Shown here one piece after another: positions 40,395 through 49,444 of a stretch of DNA of 64,000 nucleotides. Position numbers and translations under genes: made by a program. Each line of letters starts with the position of its first letter. Position 1 is the first letter of the stretch. The DNA is from Eubacteriales bacterium (GTDB lineage Bacteria > Bacillota > Clostridia > Lachnospirales > Lachnospiraceae): NCBI GenBank assembly GCA_030524545.1, contig JAUNGM010000024.1:1-64000 (forward strand). Direction: 5' to 3'. The notes below the pieces were generated by a model that worked only from the letters and a program-made list of their open reading frames with translations, did not search any database and was not told the DNA's origin.

Positions 40395-43196
40395 TTGGAC
40401 AAGGAAGAATTTCGGATAAAACTGGAAGAAATCAATCATTTGGTGGAACTGAAGGACTATAAGGGCGCGATGAGTGTGGTTGACAGCATTGACTGGCGTC
40501 GTGTTAAGAATGTTCGTACCTTATGTGTTGTAGGTGAAATTTATGCAGCCAATAAACGTTACGAAGAGAGTAAAGAAATTTTTCTTCTGGCATATCACAG
40601 GTCCTCTATTGGGAAGACTATTCTGTACCGTCTGATAGAGGTATCATTAAAAATGGGCGATATTGAGGAAGCAATGGAATATTATGAGGAATATACGGAA
40701 GTTGCGCCCAATGACAATATGAGGTATATTCTGAAATATAAGATTTATAAGGCCAAGAAAGCTTCTCTTGAAGAACTGATCCAGATTCTGGAGGAATACA
40801 AAGAGAAGGAATTTACAGAGAAATGGTCTTATGAATTGGCAAACCTTTATTATCAGGCCGGAGAAAAAGAGAAATGTCTTGATTTGTGCAATCAGATGGT
40901 AATATGGTTCAGCGAAGGCAAATATGTAATGAAGGCGCTGGATCTGAAACTTCGCCTTGGTTCTCTGACAGGTGAGGAGAAAGAGCGGTATGAACAGCAG
41001 TTTGTGCCGAATCTCATTACTCCGGGTGAAGCAAAGGCTTTGAAAGAAAGCACGGTTCAGGCGGCAAACAAAGAAGAAAAGACAGATGTGCCGGAAAAAG
41101 CAGTGCCTCCACTGGAGGAAGAAGCTCCCATGATCGAAAGCATCCGCATGGACGAAAAAGATATCAATAATGCGGAGAGCCTTCAGGAGAAAATATCCAA
41201 GGGTATTCGTGATATCTTCAGCGGCAAGAAAAAAGAAAAAGAAGAAGATTTTGAGGATGCGGAAGAAGTTCAGGCTAAGGAGGAAGAGGTTCAGGAAGAA
41301 ATGATTAAGGATATTTCTTCCAAACTTGATTATGTGGATGTTCCGGAACTTGAGCCGGAGGGAGAAGATCCGGAAGAAAAGGTTCCGGTAAATGTATCTG
41401 CAGAACAGAAACCGGATTTAAGTCAGACGATTCAGATGCCTGAGTTAAAGATTCCAAAATCCATGAAGAATATGAATCGTCAGGAAACAGAAATTCCTAA
41501 AGCACCCATTATCCGAGAAGATTATATTCAGAACGAATTGCCTAAGAAGAATCTGGATGATTTCGACTTTAATTTGGAGGATACGATTCTTGCAGCAGCA
41601 ACTGCGCAGGGAATAGAAATTCCGGATGGACCGTCTTCTGAAGGAAAAGAAGAAGAAAAAGACGAAATATTGACTGACGGTTATGATACAGAAAAAGAAG
41701 AGACTGTACAGGAAAAAGAAGTTCCGGAAGATCAGGCTGATGAAACTGATATAGAAGAGGCAGCAGAAAAGGAACCAGTTACAGACAGGGCTGAAGAGCC
41801 GGTACCTGAATTGGAACCGGAAATAGAAACAGAGCCGGAAACAGAAGATGATGAAGAGCAGCAGGAAGAAGAGCAGGAACCTGAGTCAGAAGAGGAATTT
41901 GAAGAAACAGATTCTATAGATGACTGGGATGAGCTGGAGGATATGGATGAATTTGAGGATGAGGATGAGTCTGAGGCCAGAGATGATTTTGATAAAGACT
42001 CTGTTCCATCTTTGGAGGAGGAAGATTTTCTTTCAGAAGAAGACCTCCGTGAAGCAGAAGAAGAGTTCCTGAACGGTCCCGCTAAAAAAACAGAGCCTGT
42101 ACCTTTCAAACGGAAACATCCGGAAGGAATGAATACCGAAATCTTCAATTTCCAGGAGGAAATCAAAAAGGTTCTTGGAGACAATGAAAGTCTCTTTGAT
42201 GATAGCTTCAGCAATAGTGGATTTAATGATCAAGCGCTTTCTGACAGTGTATTTGAAGAAGAAAGTGATGATGTATTTATTGAGGAAGAAAAGGAACTGA
42301 AGAGTGCAATAAAGCGCGTAGGAGAAGAAGAAAAGCTGGAATCTCCCGAGCCCTTGACGGAAGAAGAAGAGCTTGAGCAGTTTATTGAATCTATTCAGCC
42401 AAAGAACGGAAGAAGTCCATATGATATTGTTCCAAGAGAACGGGAACTGACAGATGATGAAAAGAAGCTGTTCTCTTATTTTGTAAGAGTGCCCGGAATG
42501 AAGGAACAGTTGATCGATGCTCTGTGTGATGTGCAGATGGCTGCCGCAGATAAGACCTCAAGAACCGGAAATGTCATTGTTATGGGCGGCAGAGAGACGG
42601 GTAAAACAAGATTGATTTCCAGTCTGATTCCTGCAATCTGTAAGGAACTGAATCTGGAAGCTTCTAAGGTTGCCTATGTATTTGCTGACCAGATTAACGG
42701 CAAGGATATGTCAAGGATTGTAAATAAGCTTGCCGGAGGTTTTCTTGTAATTGAGAATGCGAATCAGTTGACACAGGAAACAGCAGAGCAGCTTGATAAG
42801 GCAATGGAATTCCGCACAGATGGTTTGACTGTAATTGTTGAAGATGAAAAAATCGGCATGCGTAAATTTATTGCCAGATATCCGAAACTTGCTAAGAAAT
42901 TTACATCCATGATCAATATTCCGGTATTTACCAACGATGAGCTTGTCAGCTTTGCCAAGGTTTATACGAAGGAAAACGGCTATACCATTGATCAGATGGG
43001 AATGCTTGCACTTTATAATATGATCGGTATGAATCAGAAGGAAGATGAGCCCATGAATATAGGGGCTGTCAAGAATTTGGTAGATGCTGCAATTGCCAAA
43101 TCTCAGGGCGGTATCCGTAAGCTTCAGAGAAATATATCAAAGAAGCGTACAGACCATGACGGATTCATTGTTTTATACGAAAAAGATTTTAGCTGA
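40395..43196 (+). CDS. Large acidic TPR/P-loop protein of unknown function
   Basis: About 934 residues in three parts. Residues 1-200 form TPR-like helices (RTLCVVGEIYAANKRYEESKEIFLLAYHRSS; YELANLYYQAGEKEKCLDLCNQMV). Residues 210-690 are disordered and extremely Glu/Asp-rich. Residues 700-930 hold an AAA-like P-loop domain with Walker A VMGGRETGKTRL and GGFLVIENANQLTQET, where a Walker B acid is expected but Asn follows Glu. The start is uncertain: TTG 40395 is chosen for the GGTG about 6 bases upstream; TTG 40383 and GTG 40386 are alternatives. It sits between recF and rsmA, where gyrB is common in other bacteria. No function is known. Confidence 0.75.
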   Translation: MDKEEFRIKLEEINHLVELKDYKGAMSVVDSIDWRRVKNVRTLCVVGEIYAANKRYEESKEIFLLAYHRSSIGKTILYRLIEVSLKMGDIEEAMEYYEEYTEVAPNDNMRYILKYKIYKAKKASLEELIQILEEYKEKEFTEKWSYELANLYYQAGEKEKCLDLCNQMVIWFSEGKYVMKALDLKLRLGSLTGEEKERYEQQFVPNLITPGEAKALKESTVQAANKEEKTDVPEKAVPPLEEEAPMIESIRMDEKDINNAESLQEKISKGIRDIFSGKKKEKEEDFEDAEEVQAKEEEVQEEMIKDISSKLDYVDVPELEPEGEDPEEKVPVNVSAEQKPDLSQTIQMPELKIPKSMKNMNRQETEIPKAPIIREDYIQNELPKKNLDDFDFNLEDTILAAATAQGIEIPDGPSSEGKEEEKDEILTDGYDTEKEETVQEKEVPEDQADETDIEEAAEKEPVTDRAEEPVPELEPEIETEPETEDDEEQQEEEQEPESEEEFEETDSIDDWDELEDMDEFEDEDESEARDDFDKDSVPSLEEEDFLSEEDLREAEEEFLNGPAKKTEPVPFKRKHPEGMNTEIFNFQEEIKKVLGDNESLFDDSFSNSGFNDQALSDSVFEEESDDVFIEEEKELKSAIKRVGEEEKLESPEPLTEEEELEQFIESIQPKNGRSPYDIVPRERELTDDEKKLFSYFVRVPGMKEQLIDALCDVQMAAADKTSRTGNVIVMGGRETGKTRLISSLIPAICKELNLEASKVAYVFADQINGKDMSRIVNKLAGGFLVIENANQLTQETAEQLDKAMEFRTDGLTVIVEDEKIGMRKFIARYPKLAKKFTSMINIPVFTNDELVSFAKVYTKENGYTIDQMGMLALYNMIGMNQKEDEPMNIGAVKNLVDAAIAKSQGGIRKLQRNISKKRTDHDGFIVLYEKDFS

Positions 43197-43248
43197 TGAT
43201 AAAATATAACGCAGCAGTTAATAAAAATTCATAAAGGAAGTAGATATT

Positions 43249-44112
43249 ATGACCAGACCTTATCTTGGAAATCCTAAATATACCATTGAGATCCTTCAAA
43301 AGTATGATTTTGTTTTCCAGAAAAGGTTTGGTCAAAATTTTTTGATCGACACTCATGTACTGGATAAAATCATTCATGCTTCCGGAATTACAAAAGATGA
43401 CTTTGTTCTGGAAATCGGACCGGGAATCGGAACGATGACCCAGTATCTTGCAGAAGCTGCAAGGGAAGTCGCTGCGGTGGAAATTGATGATGCCCTGATA
43501 CCTATTCTGGGAGATACTTTGAAGGACTGGAACAATGTTACCGTAATTCATGGAGATATACTGAAAACAGATATCCGCAGGCTTGCCATGGAAAAGAATG
43601 AAGGCAGGCCGATTAAAGTTGTGGCAAATTTGCCGTATTATATTACAACACCGATCATTATGGGGTTATTTGAAAATAACGTTCCTATTGATTCCATTAC
43701 CATTATGGTACAGAAGGAAGTAGCAGAGAGAATGCAGGTCGGACCCGGAACGAAAGATTATGGAGCTCTTTCTCTTGCCGTACAGTATTATGCGGAACCG
43801 GAAATTGTGGCAAATGTTCCGCCAAACTGTTTTATGCCAAGGCCAAAGGTGGGAAGTGCGGTGATCCGTCTGACAAAGCATGAAGTTCCTCCTGTTGAAG
43901 TAAAAGATGAAAAGCTGATGTTCCGTTTGATCAGAGCTTCCTTTAATCAGAGAAGAAAGACATTAGTAAATGGATTAAAAAATTCACAGGAATTGAATTA
44001 TTCGAAAGAAGAAATCGAAAATGCACTTCATAAGTGCGGACTGCCGCTGAATATCAGGGGTGAGGCCCTGACTTTGGAGAAGTTTGCAGAATTGTCCAAT
44101 GCATTTAGCTGA
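43249..44112 (+). CDS. rsmA: 16S rRNA dimethyladenosine transferase RsmA (KsgA)
   Basis: A 287-residue SAM enzyme that dimethylates A1518 and A1519 of 16S rRNA. Features are GQNFLIDTHVLDKIIHASG, SAM site VLEIGPGIGTMTQYLAE and catalytic NLPYYITTPIIMGLF (the NLPY motif). The C-terminal helical domain has RASFNQRRKTLVNGLKN. Full length. GGAAG precedes the start and a strong terminator follows. Confidence 0.96.
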   Translation: MTRPYLGNPKYTIEILQKYDFVFQKRFGQNFLIDTHVLDKIIHASGITKDDFVLEIGPGIGTMTQYLAEAAREVAAVEIDDALIPILGDTLKDWNNVTVIHGDILKTDIRRLAMEKNEGRPIKVVANLPYYITTPIIMGLFENNVPIDSITIMVQKEVAERMQVGPGTKDYGALSLAVQYYAEPEIVANVPPNCFMPRPKVGSAVIRLTKHEVPPVEVKDEKLMFRLIRASFNQRRKTLVNGLKNSQELNYSKEEIENALHKCGLPLNIRGEALTLEKFAELSNAFS

Positions 44113-44143
44113 TTTCGGTATTTTTGAAAAGAAAAAAACAGGG

Positions 44144-44179
44144 AAAAAAGCATCCGGTGGCTAGGCGGATGCTTTTTTT
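44144..44179 (+). terminator. Terminator after rsmA
   Basis: AAAAGCATCCG pairs with CGGATGCTTTT, followed by TTTG. It closes the dnaA-rsmA gene block. Confidence 0.9.
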
Positions 44180-44209
44180 GTTACTTTATTATTTTAAAAG
44201 GAAGGAGAG

Positions 44210-44365
44210 TTGATTGCGCTGTCAGCAATCACATATGAAAAAGAAAATTATAAAAATAATGTTGGCTGTATTATTTTTATGATGTTAGTATATCCTGAAA
44301 TTATGATAGAATCATGTTTAACTTATGAAAAAATAATGAACGAATGTCAAAAGATTTATGAATGA
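44210..44365 (+). CDS. Possible small ORF (51 codons), doubtful
   Basis: A frame open from TTG 44210 to TGA 44365 encodes IALSAITYEKENYKNNVGCI and onward, ending NECQKIYE. AAGGAG lies only 2 bases before the TTG, too close for a good start. A second short frame in another phase, MKKKIIKIMLAVLFL (44235-44282), looks like the start of a signal peptide but stops at once. The area may hold the remains of a small secreted-protein gene. Confidence 0.2.
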   Translation: MIALSAITYEKENYKNNVGCIIFMMLVYPEIMIESCLTYEKIMNECQKIYE

Positions 44366-44472
44366 CAGAAGAATATCAAGGATTTCACACAAATTTTACA
44401 GCATTTATTTTAGAAAATGGTATACTGTGAAAGTTAAAAGATGTACTTTCATAGAAAAGGAGGTATAAAATC

Positions 44473-44913
44473 ATGAAAGTAAAAAGATTAGGAGCACTTA
44501 TTTTGGCAGGAGTCCTTACTTGTACGGCACCTTCTGTGGTATTAGCAGATGAAATAACAGAAGAAATTCTTATGGATACAGCAATTGATTCTCTATTATC
44601 CGATCCTGACAAAGTTGCGGATATTGTTATCTATGTAAAGGATGCGATTGATCAACAGGATATTTCTGATGATGATATCAGATATGTGATTGACCAGGCC
44701 GCAGAGAATTTCGATGTGAATCTGTCTGATTCGGATAAGGAATCTCTTCTGAAAATTGTTAAGAAATTTAAAGATATGGATCTTGATGAAGAGCAGCTCA
44801 GGACAGATATCAAATCCGTATATGATAAGCTGGAGAGCCTTGGAATCGAGAAAGAGGATGTAAAAGGAGTTCTTGGAAAATTGATTGATCTGGCAAAGAA
44901 TATTCTTGAATAA
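44473..44913 (+). CDS. Secreted DUF1002-like protein
   Basis: A 146-residue protein with a clear signal peptide (KRLGALILAGVLTCTAPSVVLADE, cleavage after VLA) and an acidic, all-helical mature part (VADIVIYVKDAIDQQDISDDDIRYVIDQAAENFDVNLSDSDKESLLKIVKKFKDMDLDEEQLRTDI). The end resembles the repeating helices of DUF1002 proteins. GGAGG precedes ATG 44473, and a TATACT near 44420 may be its -10 element. It stands alone. Function unknown. Confidence 0.75.
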   Translation: MKVKRLGALILAGVLTCTAPSVVLADEITEEILMDTAIDSLLSDPDKVADIVIYVKDAIDQQDISDDDIRYVIDQAAENFDVNLSDSDKESLLKIVKKFKDMDLDEEQLRTDIKSVYDKLESLGIEKEDVKGVLGKLIDLAKNILE

Positions 44914-45137
44914 AAATGTGCAAATTGCATAACTGTACCAATTTAAAGTGAAAAATAGCATGTAGTATTTTGATAAAAAAAGAGAAAAAAAAGTATAAAA
45001 ATTGTGCAAATAAACTAAAAGTTCACTGTTTGTTCATGATTTATTCATAATTACTTGCTATGATAAGAATAGTTCGAAAGAACTTCACAAAGACGTTGTA
45101 ATGGCATTCATTACACATAAATTTTTTCATAATAATT

Positions 45138-45161
45138 GCCCCGGTAAACCACTGCCGGGGC
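45138..45161 (+). terminator. Hairpin after the DUF1002-like gene
   Basis: GCCCCGG (45138-45144) pairs with CCGGGGC (45155-45161). The following T tract is poor (ACTCCTCGTTTTA), so termination strength is uncertain. Bases 44914-45137 hold nothing else recognisable. Confidence 0.5.
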
Positions 45162-45229
45162 ACTCCTCGTTTTATGGACAGCTTATCTGCTGTTCCTATT
45201 CCAACAAGAGAAATCAAATATTCTACTGT

Positions 45230-45258
45230 TTGATATGTGATAATGTGTGTGGTATAAT
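45230..45258 (+). promoter_or_regulatory. Promoter upstream of the S1-domain gene
   Basis: TTGATA (45230-45235), a 17-base spacer and TATAAT (45253-45258). A second TATAAT occurs at 45357-45362 as part of a repeated 14-base sequence nearer the gene. Confidence 0.7.
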
Positions 45259-45367
45259 ATGAACACTTAATGAGCGCAAGCGTAAGCGCAGGGCGAATTT
45301 AGTGAGAATATATGCCTGGACACTTAGCGAGGTATTTTCGAGCTTAGTGACCATGGTATAATATGAA
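45250..45367. repeat. 90-base intergenic repeat flanked by 14-base direct repeats
   Basis: TGGTATAATATGAA occurs at 45250-45263 and 45354-45367. The 90 bases between them carry related short phrases (CACTTAATGAGCG, TTTAGTGAG, CACTTAGCGAG, CTTAGTGACC). This looks like a dispersed intergenic repeat unit whose insertion or duplication copied the promoter's -10 region. The flanking repeat may be a target-site duplication. Confidence 0.5.
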
Positions 45368-45398
45368 TATTAACTTTTTTTAAAAAGGAGCGTTTATC

Positions 45399-46304
45399 AT
45401 GTCAGAAACAATGAAGGATTACGAGGCAGAGCTGGAAGCCTCTTTTAAAAAAATTGAAGAGGGAGATATCCTTACAGGAACTGTAATCAGTGTTGATGAG
45501 AAAGAGGTAGTTCTGGATCTGAAATATTATGCGGAGGGAATTATTCCGGCAGAAGATTACAGCAGAGAACCTGGATTTAATATAAAAGAAGAAGTACATC
45601 CGGGGGATGAAATTTCTGCAACTGTTGTAAAAACAGATGATGGACATGGAAATATTCTTTTGTCCAAAGTGGAAGCTACAGATGTTCTTGCATGGGATAA
45701 ATTAAAAGAACTGAAAGAATCCAAAGAAGTCCTGGATGTTGTTGTGAAAGGAATTGTAAATGGAGGAGTGATCGCCTACGTAGAAGGCGTACGCGGATTT
45801 ATTCCTGCATCCAAGCTGGCTTTAAATTATGTGGAGGATACGGAAGCATATTTAAATAAAGCAATCCAGGTACAGGTTCTGGATGTAGAAAAAGAAGGCA
45901 GCCGTCTCATTCTTTCCGCAAAGGAGATCTTAAGAGAAAAAGCAGAAGAAGAGCGTAAGAATAAGGTTTCCAACCTTCAGGTTGGCCTGGTGACAGAGGG
46001 AACAGTAGAAAGCCTTCAGACTTATGGTGCTTTTGTAAATCTTGGAAATGGTCTTTCCGGTCTGGTTCACATTTCCCAGATTTGCGAGAAGAGAATTAAG
46101 AAGCCGTCAGAAGTGCTTGCTGCAGGAGACAAAGTAAAGGTAAAAGTGATTGCGATTAAAGATGGTAAGATTAGTCTCAGCATAAAAGAAGCCTCTGATA
46201 TGATGGCAAAGGAAATTGAAGAAGAAGTTTATGAAATCCCCGATTCCAAAGAGCAGGCTACTACTTCTCTTGGATCACTTTTTGCAAATATTAAACTGAA
46301 TTAA
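45399..46304 (+). CDS. S1-domain RNA-binding protein (RpsA-like)
   Basis: A 301-residue protein with three S1 modules: GDILTGTVISVDEKEVVLDL (about 20-95), VLDVVVKGIVNGGVIAYVEGVRGFIPASKL (about 105-180) and GLVTEGTVESLQTYGAFVNLGNGLSGLVHISQI (about 195-270). Short Firmicutes S1-like proteins of this form bind RNA and may assist translation; ribosomal protein S1 of Proteobacteria has six modules. AAAGGAG precedes the start. It is 18 bases ahead of the pyrophosphatase gene, probably one transcript. Confidence 0.9.
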   Translation: MSETMKDYEAELEASFKKIEEGDILTGTVISVDEKEVVLDLKYYAEGIIPAEDYSREPGFNIKEEVHPGDEISATVVKTDDGHGNILLSKVEATDVLAWDKLKELKESKEVLDVVVKGIVNGGVIAYVEGVRGFIPASKLALNYVEDTEAYLNKAIQVQVLDVEKEGSRLILSAKEILREKAEEERKNKVSNLQVGLVTEGTVESLQTYGAFVNLGNGLSGLVHISQICEKRIKKPSEVLAAGDKVKVKVIAIKDGKISLSIKEASDMMAKEIEEEVYEIPDSKEQATTSLGSLFANIKLN

Positions 46305-46322
46305 AAGAGGGACGAGGAAGGT

Positions 46323-47993
46323 ATGAAAAATCAGGAAAAAATTTTTGTGATCGGACATAAGAATCCGGATACGGATTCCATCTGCTCAGCAATTGCATAT
46401 GCAGATATCAAGAACCGGACAACGCAGGATAAGAAATATATCCCAAAAAGAGCCGGACAGATTAACGAAGAAACAGAATATGTCCTGAACCGCTTCGGTG
46501 TTCAGCCGCCTGGATATCTGAGCAATATCGGAACCCAGGTAAAGGATATGGAAATCCGCGTCAGCCCTGATGCAGACAAGAGCATGTCTCTGAAAAATGC
46601 ATGGGATCTGATGCAGGAGAACAGTATTGTCAGCCTTCCTATCAGAGATAAGAACGGAGGACTGGAGGGTCTGATCACCATTGGTGATATTGCCCAGACC
46701 TATATGGATACGACAGACAGCTATCTTTTGTCCAGGGCAAGGACTCAGTACAAGAGAATTGCGGAAACTATCGACGGGATTATTGTAGAAGGAAACGAAC
46801 ATGGATATTTTATTGATGGCAAGGTTCTGGTGGGAACGGCCAATCCGGAAATGATGAAGGAATATATAGAAGAAAATGATATGCTCATCATGGGAGACAG
46901 AGAGGAAGATCATCTTCAGGCGATTAAGCAGAATGTAAGCTGTATCATTGTTGGAATGGGAATTGAGGTTTCAGATAATGTCATTCAGCTTGCACATGAG
47001 AAGGATATTATCATCATTATGTCGCCATATGATACCTTTACGATTGCAAGACTGATCAATCAGAGCATTCCTGTCAATTATATCATGAAGAAAGATAACC
47101 TGATTACATTCAGTACCGAAGATTTTACGGATGATATCCAGGATGTGATGATCAAACACAGGCATCGTGCCTTTCCGGTAATCAATAAGAGAGGAAAGTG
47201 TGTAGGGACGATTTCGCGCCGTAATTTCCTTGATATAACGAAAAAGAAGGTTGTTCTGGTAGACCATAATGAGAAAGACCAGGCTGTAGACAATATTGAA
47301 AAAGCAGAGATTCTTGAAATCATTGATCACCATAAGCTTGGTTCCCTGGAAACCATGCAGCCTATTTCTTTCCGGAACCAGCCGGTGGGCTGTACAGGAA
47401 CCATTATGTATCAGATGTATGGCGAGCAGAAGCTAGAGATTCCTCCTAAAATTGCGGGGCTTCTCTGTGCTGCGATCATTTCTGATACTTTGATGTTCCG
47501 TTCCCCAACCTGCACGATTCAGGATAAGATGGCAGCAGGTGCACTTGCGCTGATTGCAGAGATTGATATTGAGAAATTTGCAAAAGAAATGTTCAAGGCA
47601 GGAAGCAATCTGAAGGATAAGGCACCTGAGGAGATTTTCTATCAGGATTATAAGAAATTCATTGCTGAAGGGGATGTGATGTTCGGCGTTGGCCAGATCA
47701 GTTCTATGGATGAGGAGGAACTGAAGAAAATCAAAGAGAAGCTTGTTCCGTTTATGGTCAGCGAATGCGGACGTCATGGCGTATCCAGAGTTTATTTTAT
47801 GCTTACCAACATTATGGAAAGGTCAACAGAGCTTCTTTATTACGGGGATGGAAGCGAAGAGATGGCAAAAATCGCTTTCAAGCTTGAGCCTGTTGAGGGA
47901 GCTTTCCATCTGGAAGGAGTTGTTTCCAGAAAGAAACAGTTGATTCCTGCTTTGATGGAGGCATCCCAATTAAGCGGAGCAGATTATTCTTAA
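46323..47993 (+). CDS. Mn-dependent inorganic pyrophosphatase with CBS and DRTGG domains
   Basis: A 556-residue family II pyrophosphatase. The DHH domain begins GHKNPDTDSICSAIAYA (Mn ligands). CBS1 (about 75-125), a DRTGG domain and CBS2 (VMIKHRHRAFPVINKRGKCVGTISRRNFL) are inserted in the middle. VDHNEKDQAVDN and IIDHHKLGS complete the active site, and a DHHA2 domain ends the protein. In this family adenine nucleotides bind CBS and tune activity. Length fits the regulated, CBS-containing subgroup. Confidence 0.93.
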   Translation: MKNQEKIFVIGHKNPDTDSICSAIAYADIKNRTTQDKKYIPKRAGQINEETEYVLNRFGVQPPGYLSNIGTQVKDMEIRVSPDADKSMSLKNAWDLMQENSIVSLPIRDKNGGLEGLITIGDIAQTYMDTTDSYLLSRARTQYKRIAETIDGIIVEGNEHGYFIDGKVLVGTANPEMMKEYIEENDMLIMGDREEDHLQAIKQNVSCIIVGMGIEVSDNVIQLAHEKDIIIIMSPYDTFTIARLINQSIPVNYIMKKDNLITFSTEDFTDDIQDVMIKHRHRAFPVINKRGKCVGTISRRNFLDITKKKVVLVDHNEKDQAVDNIEKAEILEIIDHHKLGSLETMQPISFRNQPVGCTGTIMYQMYGEQKLEIPPKIAGLLCAAIISDTLMFRSPTCTIQDKMAAGALALIAEIDIEKFAKEMFKAGSNLKDKAPEEIFYQDYKKFIAEGDVMFGVGQISSMDEEELKKIKEKLVPFMVSECGRHGVSRVYFMLTNIMERSTELLYYGDGSEEMAKIAFKLEPVEGAFHLEGVVSRKKQLIPALMEASQLSGADYS

Positions 47994-48012
47994 AATTCCG
48001 AGGTGAGATTTT

Positions 48013-48600
48013 ATGGCAAAACAGACATGGAAGCCCGGAAATATGCTTTATCCTCTTCCGGCTGTTATGGTCAGTGCGGCTGATCGGGACGGAAGGGATA
48101 ATATTATCACAGTTGCATGGGTAGGAACGGTTTGTACCAATCCGCCTATGGTTTCTATTTCCATACGTCCGGAGCGGTTTTCCTATCACATGATTCGTGA
48201 TACGGGAGAATTTGTGATTAACCTGACAACGGAAAAACTGGCATTTGCGACGGATTACTGCGGTGTCAGATCCGGGCGTGATGTAGATAAATTTAAAGAA
48301 ACAGGACTTACGAGAGAAAAAGCAGATATTGTAAAAGCACCAATGATAAAAGAAGCCCCCGTTTCAATTGAATGCCGTGTCAGGGAAGTAAAGGAGCTTG
48401 GCTCCCATCATATGTTCCTGGCTGATGTGCTGGCAGTCCATGCGGATGAAGCGTATATGGACGAAAACAATAAATTTGATCTGAAGCTTGCCGGGCCGCT
48501 GGTTTATTCCCATGGAGAATATTCCGGTATCGGGGAGCCTCTGGGAACTTTTGGATACAGCGTCAGAAAGAAAAAACGGCATAAAATGTCAAAAAAATAG
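48013..48600 (+). CDS. Flavin reductase family protein (flavoredoxin-like)
   Basis: A 195-residue FMN-binding split-barrel protein: GNMLYPLPAVMVSAADRDGRDNIITVAWVGTVCTNPPMVSISIRPERFSYHMIRDTGEFVINL is the flavin-binding core. The C-terminus is basic (SVRKKKRHKMSKK). It probably uses FMN and NAD(P)H to reduce a small electron-transfer partner; the substrate is unknown. GAGGTGAG precedes the start, 19 bases after the pyrophosphatase. Confidence 0.88.
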   Translation: MAKQTWKPGNMLYPLPAVMVSAADRDGRDNIITVAWVGTVCTNPPMVSISIRPERFSYHMIRDTGEFVINLTTEKLAFATDYCGVRSGRDVDKFKETGLTREKADIVKAPMIKEAPVSIECRVREVKELGSHHMFLADVLAVHADEAYMDENNKFDLKLAGPLVYSHGEYSGIGEPLGTFGYSVRKKKRHKMSKK

Positions 48601-48722
48601 GCAAATCTGTTTGGGATTGCAGGATTTAACAACTTGTGTTAGAATGATAAAGCGTAAAGTTGTACATATTATTTTTATAAAGAAATGAACGTACTGATGA
48701 ATACATGGCATGGAGGATTGTA

Positions 48723-49223
48723 ATGAATGATAATATTATATTGATCGGAATGCCGGGTGTAGGAAAAAGTACATTGGGGGTTGTCCTTGCCAAGGTTATG
48801 GGATACCAGTTCCTTGATGCTGATCTTTTGATACAGAAACAGGAAAAGCGGCGTCTGTATGAGATTATCGAGCAGGAAGGCGTGGAAGGGTTTAAGGCTG
48901 TTGAAAACCGTGTGAATGCATCTATTGAGGCAGAGAAGACAGTGATCGCCACCGGCGGAAGTGTGGTATACTGTGAAGAGGCAATGGAACATCTGAAATC
49001 TATCGGGAAAGTCGTTTATCTGAAGTTATCACTAAAGCCGTTATCCAGGCGTCTCGGAAATTTGAAGGGGCGGGGCGTACTGTTAAAAGATGGGCAGACA
49101 CTGAAGGATTTATACGAGGAAAGAGTCCCGTTGTATGAAAAATATGCAGATATTGTGGTAGATGAAGAAGGGAAAGATCTGGAAGCAAGTCTGCAGGCAC
49201 TTTTAGAAAAATTAATGGGGTAA
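48723..49223 (+). CDS. aroK: Shikimate kinase
   Basis: A 166-residue kinase of the shikimate pathway to aromatic amino acids. P-loop LIGMPGVGKSTLGVVLAKVMG, the shikimate-site stretch FLDADLLIQKQ and the GG motif ATGGSVVYCEEAM are present, with RRLGNLKGRG in the lid. The family's conserved residues are in place. ATG 48723 follows TGGAGG; an in-frame GTG/ATG six codons earlier has weaker support. No other shikimate gene is adjacent. Confidence 0.9.
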   Translation: MNDNIILIGMPGVGKSTLGVVLAKVMGYQFLDADLLIQKQEKRRLYEIIEQEGVEGFKAVENRVNASIEAEKTVIATGGSVVYCEEAMEHLKSIGKVVYLKLSLKPLSRRLGNLKGRGVLLKDGQTLKDLYEERVPLYEKYADIVVDEEGKDLEASLQALLEKLMG

Positions 49224-49280
49224 ATAACAGAGGTTAAAACAGAGAAGCAGAAACGTTATATCCAAAATCAATAATTTTTA

Positions 49281-49308
49281 TTTACAAATGGAAAATATGT
49301 GCTATAAT
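49281..49308 (+). promoter_or_regulatory. Promoter of murA
   Basis: TTTACA (49281-49286), a 16-base spacer and TATAAT (49303-49308). The 130-base leader has a small hairpin CGGACAG-CAGAT-CTGTCCG (49336-49354). Confidence 0.7.
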
Positions 49309-49444
49309 ATAAAACCGTATATTTACAGTAAAGGTTTCGGACAGCAGATCTGTCCGTTATAGCGACTGAATATCATAACAGATGATTTTGGTTTCTGGCG
49401 TTCGCTTCGGCTTACGGAGTGAAAATAATTATAGAGGTGTTTTA

